A DNA stretch of 64,000 nt from JACVRN01 sp963715565 (GCA_963715565.1 OY970256.1:5084001-5148000), one strand, 5' to 3'. Shown: positions 31,552 through 41,586, numbered from the stretch's first letter. The notes: a model not told the origin generated them from the letters alone. A program made the numbers and translations.

Positions 31552-31597
31552 AAAAGTCCGGGCGAGAACGCAATGCGCGATTCCAGCCCGGACTTTT
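31552..31597. terminator. Bidirectional terminator
   Basis: AAAAGTCCGGGC (31552-31563) pairs perfectly with GCCCGGACTTTT (31586-31597), giving an A-run on one side and a T-run on the other. It can stop the minus-strand radical SAM gene (stop at 31615) and plus-strand transcription from 31003. Confidence 0.8.
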
Positions 31598-31614
31598 CGT
31601 TTTTGTTTACGCCT

Positions 31615-33591
31615 CTACCTGACGGCGGCTTCCTCTTCTTCAATGAGGTAAGGCGTTATCTCTTCCGCGCGCTCACCTGCGCGGTCTTCTTCGAGGATGG
31701 CGTTGATGATGGGCAGGCTCAGGGAGTGGCGCGTCGTCGTCAAGGGCACAGCCTTGCCCTTGGCGTAGACGGCGTGGCGTCCGTGGTCTCCGTACCACTC
31801 TGCCAGATTTGCTGTCTTGTGCATGTTCTCTATAATCTGCCGCCAGCCGACGCCCGTGTTGTAAGCGCAGAAGGAGATTTCGCCTTCCTGCGTGCCGTAC
31901 GGAATCACGCACATCTCCGTGCGGCGGAAGTCGTAGTTAAAGAGGTCTTGAAACCACATGCCTTCGACACAGAGCACGCGCCATGCATCAGCTTCCTTGT
32001 CCTCCTGCCCCTGCGACTTCATGCGGTCGTTGCGGTCGGAGTTAGAGCTGGTCGAAGACGGCTTGAAGAGATTGAGAATCTGCGAGATGGGAAAGCCTTC
32101 GGGCGCGCGTCGCGCGTCGAAGTTGCGCATGATTGCCATCCCCAGTTGCGCGTAGGTCAGTTTACGCCCGCGCGCCGTGTCCGTAATCACCGCCACGTCC
32201 TTCATAAACTGCTCGTAGTCGAAGAACTCGAAAAGCGATCTCCACTCGCCCGTTTTCCGATTGACGACCATGAGTGTGAAGATGCCGCAGTTCGGATGAC
32301 AGTTACAACTGGACCAGCCCCACGGAGCATCCGCGCCCTGCAACATGTCCATCACGGAAGTAAAGGCCGAATAGGAAGAGAGCGGGAACCAATCGCGCAG
32401 GGGCTGAAGCTGTCCACCCAACTGGTCGTTCAAATCGTGCGTCATGCCTGCGAGCGTGTATCGCTGTTTGATACGCACGTCGTCGGGCACATCTTCATCA
32501 CGGCCCGTGAAGGAAACGGGCTGGAAGGCTATGGTCTGAACCTTGTCTATGTTCTTGGCTGCGAACTCGACTATCTGGCCTATGCCGTCGTTGTTGATGG
32601 TGTTGACGATGGTGGTGACGAGCGTGACCTTGATGCCAACCTCTGCCAGATTTTCAATCGCCTGCAATTTAACGTCGAAGAGATTGCCTACGCCACGGTG
32701 CTTGTTCTTCTCTTCGGAGACGCCGTCAAACTGTAAGTAGACGCCGTGCTGCCCGGCCTCTTTCGCCGCTCTACAAAACTCCGGGTCTTCCGCATAGCGT
32801 ATGCCGTTGGTGGCGGCTAGGATGCGGTAGAAGCCAATCTTTTTGGCGTAAGCCACAGCGTCAAGAAAGTAGGGCGAAAGCGTCGGCTCGCCGCCCGAAA
32901 AGAGGATGATGACCTGCCGGCGCGGCTTGAAAGAGACGGCGCGGTCCAAAATAGCTTTGATGTCTTCAAACGTAGGCTCGTGGACGTAGCCGACCTGGTT
33001 GGCGTCCATGAAGCACGGGTTGCACATCATGTTGCAACGATTAGTCAGGTCCACTGTGAGCACAGCGCCGCGCCCGAACTTGATATTGGAAGTGCCGTGG
33101 CGGTGAACGTCCGTATCTTCGGCGGCGCGAAAGTCGCGCCCGAAGAAGAGCGATTCGATGCGCCGCAAAAATTCCGGGTCGGTCGCCATCACGTCTTCAA
33201 ACGTGCCGTGCACAGGGCACGTCTTGCGCATCAGGACGCGGCCATCTTCTTCCACGATTTGCGCTTTGATTTCGCCCGGATGCGTGTACATCAGGGTTTC
33301 CAAAGAGACTGCGCCCGTGATGACGGCGTTGCGGACTTCTTTGACGCAAGTGGGGCACAGGCTATCGGTTTCGCGCGGAAACCCGAGCGGCGGACTCGTG
33401 CGCTCGTAGGATTTGAGAAGCGGCGCTGGAGCCCACTTTGGCTGAATAGCTTCGCCCTCAGGCAACTGGCGGTTGACCGACTGGAAAACTTTCCACGCTA
33501 CATCCGAAATATTGGAGATAAGCGACGACGACGTGACGCCGCTGAACCTCTTTTTCCCGGTCTCATTTCTGCGAAATTGATCGCTGAACAA
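31615..33591 (-). CDS. Radical SAM protein, tetraether-lipid-synthase-like
   Basis: A TTG start at 33591 is preferred because GAGGAG lies about 9 bases upstream. The 658-residue protein has an N-terminal metal-binding-type segment with LCPTCVKEVRNAVI (C79, C82) and KTCPVHG. A radical SAM core follows with CNMMCNPC (C186, C190, C193 for the 4Fe-4S cluster), FSGGEPTLSP and TNGIRYAE. The C-terminal region contains SSCNCHPNCGIFTLM and CVEGMWFQDLFNYD, probably extra cluster ligands. This layout is shared by MJ0619-like methyltransferases and by Tes/Mss enzymes that join lipid tails into membrane-spanning lipids. Acidobacteriota make such lipids (iso-diabolic acid), so Tes/Mss is the favoured reading, not a proven one. 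Confidence 0.82.
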   Translation of the reverse strand: MFSDQFRRNETGKKRFSGVTSSSLISNISDVAWKVFQSVNRQLPEGEAIQPKWAPAPLLKSYERTSPPLGFPRETDSLCPTCVKEVRNAVITGAVSLETLMYTHPGEIKAQIVEEDGRVLMRKTCPVHGTFEDVMATDPEFLRRIESLFFGRDFRAAEDTDVHRHGTSNIKFGRGAVLTVDLTNRCNMMCNPCFMDANQVGYVHEPTFEDIKAILDRAVSFKPRRQVIILFSGGEPTLSPYFLDAVAYAKKIGFYRILAATNGIRYAEDPEFCRAAKEAGQHGVYLQFDGVSEEKNKHRGVGNLFDVKLQAIENLAEVGIKVTLVTTIVNTINNDGIGQIVEFAAKNIDKVQTIAFQPVSFTGRDEDVPDDVRIKQRYTLAGMTHDLNDQLGGQLQPLRDWFPLSSYSAFTSVMDMLQGADAPWGWSSCNCHPNCGIFTLMVVNRKTGEWRSLFEFFDYEQFMKDVAVITDTARGRKLTYAQLGMAIMRNFDARRAPEGFPISQILNLFKPSSTSSNSDRNDRMKSQGQEDKEADAWRVLCVEGMWFQDLFNYDFRRTEMCVIPYGTQEGEISFCAYNTGVGWRQIIENMHKTANLAEWYGDHGRHAVYAKGKAVPLTTTRHSLSLPIINAILEEDRAGERAEEITPYLIEEEEAAVR

Positions 33592-34204
33592 AGATTCAAT
33601 CTCCTCTGGTGGCCGCGCTCCGTTTACTCCTCAAAAGCTCTCCCTGAGCGCCCATGCCACGAACGAATAAAGCTGGAAAATCACCTCACAAGAGGCTTCA
33701 CCGAAACGCTTCCGAGGACACACTAACGCCCCGGAAAGCATTGCAAGACGACATGATAATGGCATCGGCGGGTAAAGGCAAGCAGTCAGTTTGCCCTCGG
33801 GGCACAACCTTTTGCCCTTTGGTCCGCCCTGTGCAACGGATTCCGTACCCGCCGCGCCGGTCCACAGGAGAGGCGGCTCATGACCATTTCGGCAACTTTT
33901 TATTGACAGGGTCGGACGCTGAGGCGTATAAGCCGGATTGGAATTTATCTGAAGGCTTCCAGAAACCCGCCCATTACCCGAAAGCGGGCCCCGTTCTATG
34001 TTGATCGCAGGACCTCTCATGATTCGCGGCGGCGTGCTCAGGCCAGCGGGAGTTGCGCGTGCCTGACAAAGCTCGGACGGATCAGTTCTTCCTGATCCCA
34101 CCTGAAGAGACCAGTTCTTCGGAAGATAAAGGCTTCGCGGCCCCCGGCCAGAGAGTGGGCGCGCCCGTAGCGAAAGGCTTCACCAAAAGGAGACAGCACC
34201 TCTA
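33592..34204. other. Intergenic control region of operon A
   Basis: It holds the TTG-gene leader on the left and, from 33903, a strong promoter-like sequence followed by a leader of about 270 bases. No convincing gene is present; the open frames at 33631-34101 and 33654-34004 lack motifs. AAAGGAG (34186-34192) precedes the operon start by about 12 bases. Confidence 0.5.
33903..33932 (+). promoter_or_regulatory. Promoter of operon A (TTGACA-N18-TATAAG)
   Basis: A perfect -35 TTGACA (33903-33908) and a near-consensus -10 TATAAG (33927-33932) at 18-base spacing. The same boxes, spacing, spacer end GAGGCG and downstream CCGRATTGG recur at 41856-41885 before operon B. Confidence 0.7.
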
Positions 34205-37200
34205 ATGGAAAAAGATACAGCTGCCAAGACAAGGCTATTCAACGAAAAAGATTTCATCGCGCAAGTCGAAGCCGCCGACACGGAAAAGTTGGCAGACATA
34301 CTCAGAGACCACACCCGCGAAGAGGAAGAGGCGCTGCGCGCTTACCTCGGCGCGGAGCGCTACCAGCGCATGCATAGCATGGCCTTACGCCGCAACAAAA
34401 CGCGCGGCGGCTCCAAATTACGCGGGCCTGACCCGGACAGGGGAAACGTCGTCGTTATTCACGGCATCATGGGCGCGGAACTGACGGCGACGGACCGCGC
34501 AGGCTCCGGCGATCAGGTGTGGGTCAAGGCGTTGCGCATCATGCGCGGGTGGATAGAACGCCTGCGGCTCGCGGACGACGGGCGCGAGCCCTTTGGTGAT
34601 TACGAAGTTCATGCCAGCGGCATCATGAAACGCTACTACGGCGAGCTGCTGCTGGCGCTCTCGGATAAATGGAACGTGCGTGCCTTCTGGTACGACTGGC
34701 GCAAAGATTTACAGAACGCTGCTTCGGAGCTGGAAACAAAGATAGATGCATGGTTCGGCGACGGCAAACCTGTGCATCTGGTCGCGCACTCTATGGGCGG
34801 ACTCGTCGCGCGCACCTTTATCGGAAAGTATCCGAGCCGTTGGAAATCCATGTGGGACGAGAAGGGGAATGGCCGCCGGGGCGGTCGTCTCGTCATGCTG
34901 GGCACGCCCAACTACGGCTCGTTCGCCATCCCGCAGACCTTCATGGGAGTGGAAGGCATGGTGCGTAAGCTCGCTTTGCTTGACGTGCGCCACAGTCTGG
35001 AAGACATCCTCAACATCCTCAACTCATTCGTCGGCTCTTACCAGATGCTGCCCTCGCCCTATGTCATGACAAAGATGGAGGAGCTATACACGGCGGGAAC
35101 TTACGGGCACTTCAACGTCTCGCAACGCCATCTGGACACCGCGCGCAAGCATCATGAATATCTCGCGGAGGTGGTTGACGAAGCGCGTATGATTTACGTC
35201 GCGGGGTATGATCAGCCAACTTTCAGCAACATCAGCGACTTCAAGAAAATCGGCTCGCTCGAAGGTTATGACGTCACGATGGATGGCGACGGGCGCGTCC
35301 CGCACCTGCTCGGAATCTTGCGGCGCGGCGACAAACAGGTCGGAGACGTTTATTACATCAAAGCGGATCACGGCAATTTAGCTTCCAACGCGACCATTCT
35401 GGCTGCTTTGCCGGAGCTGCTCGAAAACGGCAAGACCAAGCGGCTGGCGACAGAGCTTCCCGCCAATCGCAGCACGCAGAAGAGAGGTAGCAAAGAGGAT
35501 TTACTCATCAAAGTGAAAAAGGCGCAGCAAGAGGATGAGCAGCAACTGGACCTGTCGCTCCGGCGCATGCGCAGTAGCCGAACTTCGGCGGCGGCGCGTG
35601 CCGCCCGTTCGCGCGGGGCAGCAGCCGTGGAGGACTCCGAAGTGGACATCGAAGCAATGATTACCAGCATGAGTCCCGAAGAGCGAAAAGTGGAGGAGAG
35701 GCTGACGAGCGAGTTTCTGGGAACGAGCGAAGAGTTGGGCTCTAACGGGGCCGAAGCGGAACAGCCTGAGTCCGAGCCTGATGCTGCGGGCCAAAAGTCT
35801 GACAGGCAAAGGCCGACGGTAGAGATTGGACTTGAGTTCGGCGGCATCGAGAGTATCGATTATGACAGGATACGCAGCAGTAAAGCGCAGGGCGGCTTTC
35901 CCATAGACGCCGTTTCGGTCGGCCATTACATCGGCGTGCAGCCGCAGCAGGCAGAGGAAGCGCTTGATAAAGCCATCAGCATTGCTCTCGTAAAAGAACA
36001 ATCCGGTGCTAACTTGTCCAAGTCCGAACGGATTCTAACTCAATACACCAATCGTGGGATTATCCACGGCAAACTGGGCCAGCCCTTCTTCCTGCCAGAC
36101 CCGCGTCCGAACAAAACCGGCCGGGTCATCGCCCTGGCCGGAATGGACGAGCCCGGTCGTTTCGGCACGCCGGAATTGACCGTGCTGGTGCGCGAGTTGT
36201 GCTGGTCGCTCGGGCGGCAGGGAAAACGACACCTGGCGACAGTAGCCATCGGCGCGGGCGTCGGCAATCTCTCTTTAAGAGATTGTATTCCCGCCTGGAT
36301 GGACGGTATACAGCGCGCCATCAGCGGCTCGCGCTCGGACGACTACCTCCGCCGTGTGACGTTTGTCGAGTATGACGCGAGCAAGGTGCGTCTTCTGGAT
36401 AAAGCCATCAGTGATTTCATGCAGGAGGAGGAAAAGCGCGAAGAGTCGGCGGACGATGAGTATGATCTGGTGTTTAAATACACGCCGCTCAGCGAGGAGC
36501 TTAAAGCCGAGTTGAAAGAGAAAGCGTACGAGAAGGCGCAAAGCGACTTGCAGAAGACATGGAGTAATGAAGTTGACAGCCAGGAAGTATTAAACAGCCT
36601 TGAGCCATCGCGCGTTACGCTCAGTCTGGACGCTCCGCGCAAGACCTACAAATACGGTGCGATTACCGCCACGGCCTCAGTTCCCGAACGCGAGATCAGG
36701 ATAGACCCGAACGTCGTCAATCAGGCGAACGACGAGCTGGCGGGCGAGGAGAACCTCGATCTACAGTTGGAGCGCGGGCGCTTTCTCGAAGAGCTGCTCA
36801 TCCCGGACGACCTGCGCCGCCAGCTTTATAACCGCGCGCCGCTCGTGATGCTGCTCGACTCGACGACCGCCCGCATCCACTGGGAGATGGTCGCGCAGCC
36901 CGAGCTGATTATGATTGCCGGAAGCGCAGAGGGCACCGAGAACAAGAAGTTTGATAAGGACCGATTCCTGGGAACAAGCAGGGGCTTTACGCGCCAGTTA
37001 CGAACAGTGCTGGCCCCGCCGCCCGAGCCGCCTCCTCCGCCGCGCCGCGTCCTGCGCGTGCTCGTGGTCGCAGACCCCGCAGAGGATGCGCCGCTTGAAG
37101 GCGCACAGGAAGAGGGCGAGGCCGTAGCCAATATTTTCGAGAGCTATAACACCATCTATAAAGGCCAGCTCAACGAGACGCGCGTGGAGGTGACGCGGCT

Positions 37201-37942
37201 GTTCGGCCCAGTGGTCGCTACACGCACCAACGTCCTGCGCGAGCTGATGGTCAGACAATACGACGTACTTCATTTCGCGGGCCACTGCATCTACGACGAA
37301 AAAGACCCTTCCAACTCGGGCTGGATTTTCAACGAAAAAAGGAACGAGCGCTTGACGGCCAACGAGCTGAACCGCATTGACCGCATCCCGAAGTTCGTCT
37401 TCTCGAACGCCTGCGAGTCGGGCATCACGCCCGACCGCTCAAGCAAGCGCTCGGTTGATTTAGCGCCGAGCTTTGCCGAAGCCTTCTTCATGCGCGGCGT
37501 GGCTAATTTCGTCTGCACGGCGTGGCCCGTGGACGATTTGGCAGCCCAGACATTTTCGCTCAAGCTCTACAGCGGGCTGCTCGGCATTGGCATCAACGAC
37601 AAGGATGGAAGCTTCGTAAAGGGAAACGCCAAGCCCATGCACTCGGCCATGCGCGAGGCGCGGATAGCCATCGCCACGAAGGACGGGGCCAACACGTGGG
37701 GCGCATACCAGCATTACGGCAACCCGTACTTCGCACTTTTCAGCACGCGGGCCGCAGAGACAAAGGACGACACCAAAGGCGGCTCGAAAAAAGGCGGCGC
37801 GAAGAAGAGCGGCAGCAAGAAGGCCACGGGCCGCAGCTCAAAACAGACCGCCGCCCGTCGAGGCCCGACCGCAGCCGCCGGGAGCGCAGCTACCAAAACA
37901 CGCGGGGCTGCGAAAAAAGCTGGCCGCCGAAGCACAAAGTAA
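34205..37942 (+). CDS. Alpha/beta-hydrolase (lipase-like) - CHAT protease fusion
   Basis: First gene of operon A, 1245 residues. Residues about 75-430 are an alpha/beta hydrolase with VVIHGIMGAE (oxyanion region) and nucleophile S196 or so in HLVAHSMGGLVART. Likely Asp/His partners are in MDGDGRVPHLL and ADHGNL, as in PGAP1/LCAT-type lipases. A charged linker (440-560) and a macro-like segment (TVLVRELCWSLGRQGKRHL, VAIGAGVGNLSL; about 600-740) follow. The C-terminal CHAT domain (about 830-1185) has catalytic H in HFAGHCIYD and C in FSNACESG. A Lys/Ala/Gly-rich tail of about 55 residues may bind nucleic acid or membrane. Two potential hydrolytic activities in one chain, next to SIR2 and STAND genes, suggest a conflict-system effector. 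Confidence 0.88.
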   Translation: MEKDTAAKTRLFNEKDFIAQVEAADTEKLADILRDHTREEEEALRAYLGAERYQRMHSMALRRNKTRGGSKLRGPDPDRGNVVVIHGIMGAELTATDRAGSGDQVWVKALRIMRGWIERLRLADDGREPFGDYEVHASGIMKRYYGELLLALSDKWNVRAFWYDWRKDLQNAASELETKIDAWFGDGKPVHLVAHSMGGLVARTFIGKYPSRWKSMWDEKGNGRRGGRLVMLGTPNYGSFAIPQTFMGVEGMVRKLALLDVRHSLEDILNILNSFVGSYQMLPSPYVMTKMEELYTAGTYGHFNVSQRHLDTARKHHEYLAEVVDEARMIYVAGYDQPTFSNISDFKKIGSLEGYDVTMDGDGRVPHLLGILRRGDKQVGDVYYIKADHGNLASNATILAALPELLENGKTKRLATELPANRSTQKRGSKEDLLIKVKKAQQEDEQQLDLSLRRMRSSRTSAAARAARSRGAAAVEDSEVDIEAMITSMSPEERKVEERLTSEFLGTSEELGSNGAEAEQPESEPDAAGQKSDRQRPTVEIGLEFGGIESIDYDRIRSSKAQGGFPIDAVSVGHYIGVQPQQAEEALDKAISIALVKEQSGANLSKSERILTQYTNRGIIHGKLGQPFFLPDPRPNKTGRVIALAGMDEPGRFGTPELTVLVRELCWSLGRQGKRHLATVAIGAGVGNLSLRDCIPAWMDGIQRAISGSRSDDYLRRVTFVEYDASKVRLLDKAISDFMQEEEKREESADDEYDLVFKYTPLSEELKAELKEKAYEKAQSDLQKTWSNEVDSQEVLNSLEPSRVTLSLDAPRKTYKYGAITATASVPEREIRIDPNVVNQANDELAGEENLDLQLERGRFLEELLIPDDLRRQLYNRAPLVMLLDSTTARIHWEMVAQPELIMIAGSAEGTENKKFDKDRFLGTSRGFTRQLRTVLAPPPEPPPPPRRVLRVLVVADPAEDAPLEGAQEEGEAVANIFESYNTIYKGQLNETRVEVTRLFGPVVATRTNVLRELMVRQYDVLHFAGHCIYDEKDPSNSGWIFNEKRNERLTANELNRIDRIPKFVFSNACESGITPDRSSKRSVDLAPSFAEAFFMRGVANFVCTAWPVDDLAAQTFSLKLYSGLLGIGINDKDGSFVKGNAKPMHSAMREARIAIATKDGANTWGAYQHYGNPYFALFSTRAAETKDDTKGGSKKGGAKKSGSKKATGRSSKQTAARRGPTAAAGSAATKTRGAAKKAGRRSTK

Positions 37943-37966
37943 AGTCGCCGGGAGTAAAAAAGCTTT

Positions 37967-38917
37967 ATGCCGCCACCGTATGGTGAAATCGCAGACCTGT
38001 TGAAGAAGGGCGAGGTCGTTCCGTTTCTGGGCGCGGGCGTCAATTTCGGCGCGCGCCCCGGACCGGACGCCAAGTGGAATCAGGACGACTCGCCCTTTCT
38101 TCCGAGCGGTGTTGAGCTGTCGCGCTTTCTAGCGGACATGAGCAACTTTCCGGCGGAGAAGGATGAAGACCTTGGCGACCTCGCCAAAGTCGCTTCGTAT
38201 TTTGTGGAGACCAGCGCGCGTCGCCGCCTGCGCGAGCGTCTTCATAAAATCTTCGACCGCGATTTCGAGCCCGCGGATATACACTCTTACCTTGCGGACG
38301 TGGCGCGCGGTCGCCCGCTCGTCATCGTCACCACCAACTACGACGATTTGACCGAAAGGGCTTTCAAGCATTTAGAGCTGCCCTATGATCTGGTCGTTCA
38401 TCCGACGGACCGCAAGGACGTGGAAGCAAGCGTGCTCTGGTGGCGGCACGGGCAGGATGAGCCGGAGATTGTGCCGCCCAACCAGCTCTTTATTGACTTA
38501 AAGAGTACGAGCGTCATTTACAAAATGCACGGCACTGTGGACCGTATGACCTCGAAGTGGGATTCTTACGTCATCACCGAAGATGACTACATAGACTTTC
38601 TATCGCGCATGACGGGGCAGACGGCTGTGCCCGCACAATTCATGCGCCACTTCCGCACGCGCCATTTTCTTTTTCTCGGCTACGGGTTGCGCGATTGGAA
38701 CCTGCGCGTAGTCCTCAAGAACCTGCGCACGGTGCTGCCCGCGATGGACGAAGCGCCCGCGAGCCAGGATGACGACGAGGAAGAAGATCTGCGCTCGTGG
38801 GCCATACAGTACCGGCCTTCGGATTTGGAGACCGAATTGTGGAACGCGCGCAAGGTAAAGATTTACGACGTGGACATCAAAGAGTTTGTTAACAAGCTCA
38901 GGGAGCGCGGCGTGTGA
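37967..38917 (+). CDS. SIR2-like domain protein
   Basis: A 316-residue protein, the second gene of operon A. SIR2 signatures are VVPFLGAGVNFG (GAG motif, residues 18-29), VTTNYDDLTERAF (about 121-133, the TNxD motif) and YKMHGTVD (about 184-191, the HG motif). FLFLGYGLRDWNLR near the end marks the SIR2_2 type found in defence proteins such as ThsA and DSR, which cleave NAD. No membrane or second domain is evident, so it needs a partner for sensing; the STAND-WD40 gene overlapping its end is the obvious one. CGGGAG lies about 12 bases before the ATG. Confidence 0.9.
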   Translation: MPPPYGEIADLLKKGEVVPFLGAGVNFGARPGPDAKWNQDDSPFLPSGVELSRFLADMSNFPAEKDEDLGDLAKVASYFVETSARRRLRERLHKIFDRDFEPADIHSYLADVARGRPLVIVTTNYDDLTERAFKHLELPYDLVVHPTDRKDVEASVLWWRHGQDEPEIVPPNQLFIDLKSTSVIYKMHGTVDRMTSKWDSYVITEDDYIDFLSRMTGQTAVPAQFMRHFRTRHFLFLGYGLRDWNLRVVLKNLRTVLPAMDEAPASQDDDEEEDLRSWAIQYRPSDLETELWNARKVKIYDVDIKEFVNKLRERGV

Positions 38918-41586
38918 GTATGAGTAACTTGCCGCCAGATTTCTGCCCGTACCGAGGGCTACAACCGTACACGGAAGCAGACCGCGACTTCTTTTTCGGG
39001 CGCGAGCGCGATCAGGAAATCATCGCGTCGAATCTCTATGCCGCGCCGCTGACGATTCTCTACGGCGAGAGCGGCGTAGGCAAATCAAGCGTGCTGCTGG
39101 CAGGAGTCGTGCCGCTTCTACGGCAAACGCCGAATCTGGCTGTCGTTGTCTTTCGCCACTGGCAGGACGCGAATTTCCTCGCGACGCTCAAGGCGGAAAT
39201 CCTGTTCGCCGTGCGCGAGAGCACGGGCCGTGAGCCGACGCTTAGCGCTTCTCTTCCGCTAGACGAATTTCTAATCGCCGTCAACCGCGTCCTTCGCGGG
39301 CCTGTCTTTTTTATCTTCGACCAGTTTGAAGAATTCTTTCTCTACCACGCGACGTCGGACGTAAGCAAAACTTTTGACGCCGAGTGGGCGCGCGCCGTTA
39401 ATCGCCAGGACATAGACGCCAACTTTTTAATCTCGCTGCGCGAAGACGGCCTGAGCCGTCTGGACCGCTTCAAGGGACGCATCCCGAAACTCCTCTCGAA
39501 CATGCTCAGGCTCAGGCATCTGGACCAGGAGGCGGCGCGCTCGGCCATCCTCAAGCCTTTGGAGAAGTACAACCAGTTGTTCGCCGTGGCGGGGCCGCGC
39601 ATGGAGATTGAAGAACCGCTGGTCGAGGCGCTGCTTGATGAAGTCAAGACGGGGCGCGTTACTCTGGCGCGCGCGGGACAGGGAAAGGTGGAAGCTGCGA
39701 CGGGCGAGGGCGGGGGGCGCGGCGCGCGGGACGACGGCGGCGGTCGCATCGAAACTCCTTTTCTACAGATGGTGCTGACGCGCCTTTGGAAGGAAGAAGA
39801 GAACAAAGGTTCGCACGTCTTGCGTCTGGAGACCTTGCGCGCATTGGGCGGGGCCGAGCGTATTATCCGCACGCATCTGGACAAGGTGATGGAAGAATTG
39901 AAAGAGGACGAGCGCGACGTGGCTGCTCGTCTCTTTCGTTATCTGGTCACGCCCTCGGGCACAAAAATCGCGCACACAATCAATGATTTAATCTCTTACG
40001 CAGAGCTACCGGCAGCGCGCGTAGAGCCTGTGCTCGACCTCTTGGGCTCGCCCGACGTGCGTGTGCTGCGCGCCATCGCTCCGCCTCCGGGCGAAGAGGA
40101 TGGCCTGCGATACGAAATCTTTCATGACGTGCTGGCGCAGGCGGTTCTGGACTGGCACGCACGCTACGCGCAAGAGCAGAAACGCTTGGCCGAGGACCGC
40201 GAGCGGGAAGCGGAAAGAGCCGAAGCCGAAGCCAAGCTCGAAGCGGCGCAACAGCGCGCGCGCCGCCTGCGTCGCGGCGCTCTTGGATTAGCCGCCATCC
40301 TGCTCGTCACAGCCGCGCTGCTGCTCTTTGTTTTCAAACAAAGTCGAGAGCTCAAAAAAGCGGGCGTTGATTCTTACTCGCGCGAGCTGGCCGCTTACGC
40401 CTTGTCGGCAGCCGACAGTGACCCGGAGCTAAGCCTGCTGCTCGCGATTGAATCGGCGCGCGTCAGCCCGACCGATCATGCGGTTGATGCTTTGAAGATG
40501 GCGCTCGCCGCGAATCGCACGCTCTTTGTACTGCGCGGGCACACGGGCGATGTCAATAGCGTGGCCTTCGGCTCAGCCGGCGAATACGTGTTGACGGGAA
40601 GCTCCGACAAGACGGCGCGTGTGTGGGAGGCTCAGACGGGCAAGCTCGTGAGCACGCTCGGCGGGCACATGGGCGAGGTCTGGGGCGTCGCCATCAGTCC
40701 CGACAGGCAGTATGTGGTGACGACAAGCGTGGACCAGAAGGTGCGTTTGTGGGAAGAGTGGCGCACGGGCGCGCCGCGCGTGGCTTTCACTCTGGACGAA
40801 CGCGCCCCCGCCTATGCCGCCGCCTTTAGCTCGGACTCACGATACCTCGTCACAGGGGGCGACGACTTTATACGCATCTGGGACTTGAGGGCCGCGGGTA
40901 GGCCGCGAAGACTCGCCGAAATCAAACCATCCTCGTCTGTGAATGTTTATGGCGTCGCTTTTAGCACGGACGGAAAATACATTGCCGCCGCCAATCAAGC
41001 TGCGGACGTGCCGCTCATTGAATGGAATCAGGGGCCGACTCCCGGCACAGGCCAGATTGTCAAACTCCAGACAGAGGACGAGAGTTATGCTGTCGCTTTC
41101 AGCGCCGACGGAAAGTATCTGGCCGCCGTTTGCGAAGACAGGTCGGTGCGCATCTGGAATTTGAAAGACCCCGGCGGGCTGGACAAGCCCATGCAGGTAA
41201 TCAAGCTCACGATTCACTTCAGCGACGCTGCCTTCAGCCCCGACGCGAAGTTGCTGGCGACTGTGCACGATGACGGCGCGGTGCGCTTGTGGGAATGGCA
41301 ATCCGAGACCGAGCGCACAAAACCGCGCGAGCTGCACGGCCACGCGGGCAATGTGCTCGCCATCGCCTTTAGCCCCGACGGCCAGTATCTGGTCACGGGC
41401 GGCGCGGACGAGACGGCGCGCATCTGGAGCACACAAAAGCTTGACGCTGCGGAAATGAAAGGCACTGCGACAGAGTTGCTGGCCGAGGCTCGACTCAACG
41501 TCAAACGCGATTTCACGCCCGAAGAACGCGCCAAGTATCTGGACGAAGCGCACACCGGTTTTCTAAACGAAGAGGAAAAGAAATAA
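38914..41586 (+). CDS. nSTAND NTPase - TM - WD40 repeat protein
   Basis: It starts at GTG 38914, overlapping the SIR2 stop by four bases (ATG 38920 is the alternative). The 890 residues begin CPYRGLQPYTEADRDFFFGR, the hallmark of nSTAND1. Walker A is YGESGVGKSSV (50-60) and Walker B FFIFDQFEEF (132-141). The helical part ends in a charged coiled coil (REREAERAEAEAKLEAAQQ), then one membrane helix (about 452-474). WD40 repeats run from about 530 to 850 (GHTGDVNSVAFGSAGEYVLT, HAGNVLAIAFSPDGQYLVT), about seven blades, enough for one propeller. STAND proteins oligomerise on ligand binding. The predicted job is to sense a trigger and activate the SIR2 and CHAT partners at the membrane. Confidence 0.92.
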   Translation: MSMSNLPPDFCPYRGLQPYTEADRDFFFGRERDQEIIASNLYAAPLTILYGESGVGKSSVLLAGVVPLLRQTPNLAVVVFRHWQDANFLATLKAEILFAVRESTGREPTLSASLPLDEFLIAVNRVLRGPVFFIFDQFEEFFLYHATSDVSKTFDAEWARAVNRQDIDANFLISLREDGLSRLDRFKGRIPKLLSNMLRLRHLDQEAARSAILKPLEKYNQLFAVAGPRMEIEEPLVEALLDEVKTGRVTLARAGQGKVEAATGEGGGRGARDDGGGRIETPFLQMVLTRLWKEEENKGSHVLRLETLRALGGAERIIRTHLDKVMEELKEDERDVAARLFRYLVTPSGTKIAHTINDLISYAELPAARVEPVLDLLGSPDVRVLRAIAPPPGEEDGLRYEIFHDVLAQAVLDWHARYAQEQKRLAEDREREAERAEAEAKLEAAQQRARRLRRGALGLAAILLVTAALLLFVFKQSRELKKAGVDSYSRELAAYALSAADSDPELSLLLAIESARVSPTDHAVDALKMALAANRTLFVLRGHTGDVNSVAFGSAGEYVLTGSSDKTARVWEAQTGKLVSTLGGHMGEVWGVAISPDRQYVVTTSVDQKVRLWEEWRTGAPRVAFTLDERAPAYAAAFSSDSRYLVTGGDDFIRIWDLRAAGRPRRLAEIKPSSSVNVYGVAFSTDGKYIAAANQAADVPLIEWNQGPTPGTGQIVKLQTEDESYAVAFSADGKYLAAVCEDRSVRIWNLKDPGGLDKPMQVIKLTIHFSDAAFSPDAKLLATVHDDGAVRLWEWQSETERTKPRELHGHAGNVLAIAFSPDGQYLVTGGADETARIWSTQKLDAAEMKGTATELLAEARLNVKRDFTPEERAKYLDEAHTGFLNEEEKK

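Noticed and set aside
33654..34101. Open frames in the operon A leader
   Set aside because: They overlap on opposite strands, lack motifs and cover the conserved promoter.
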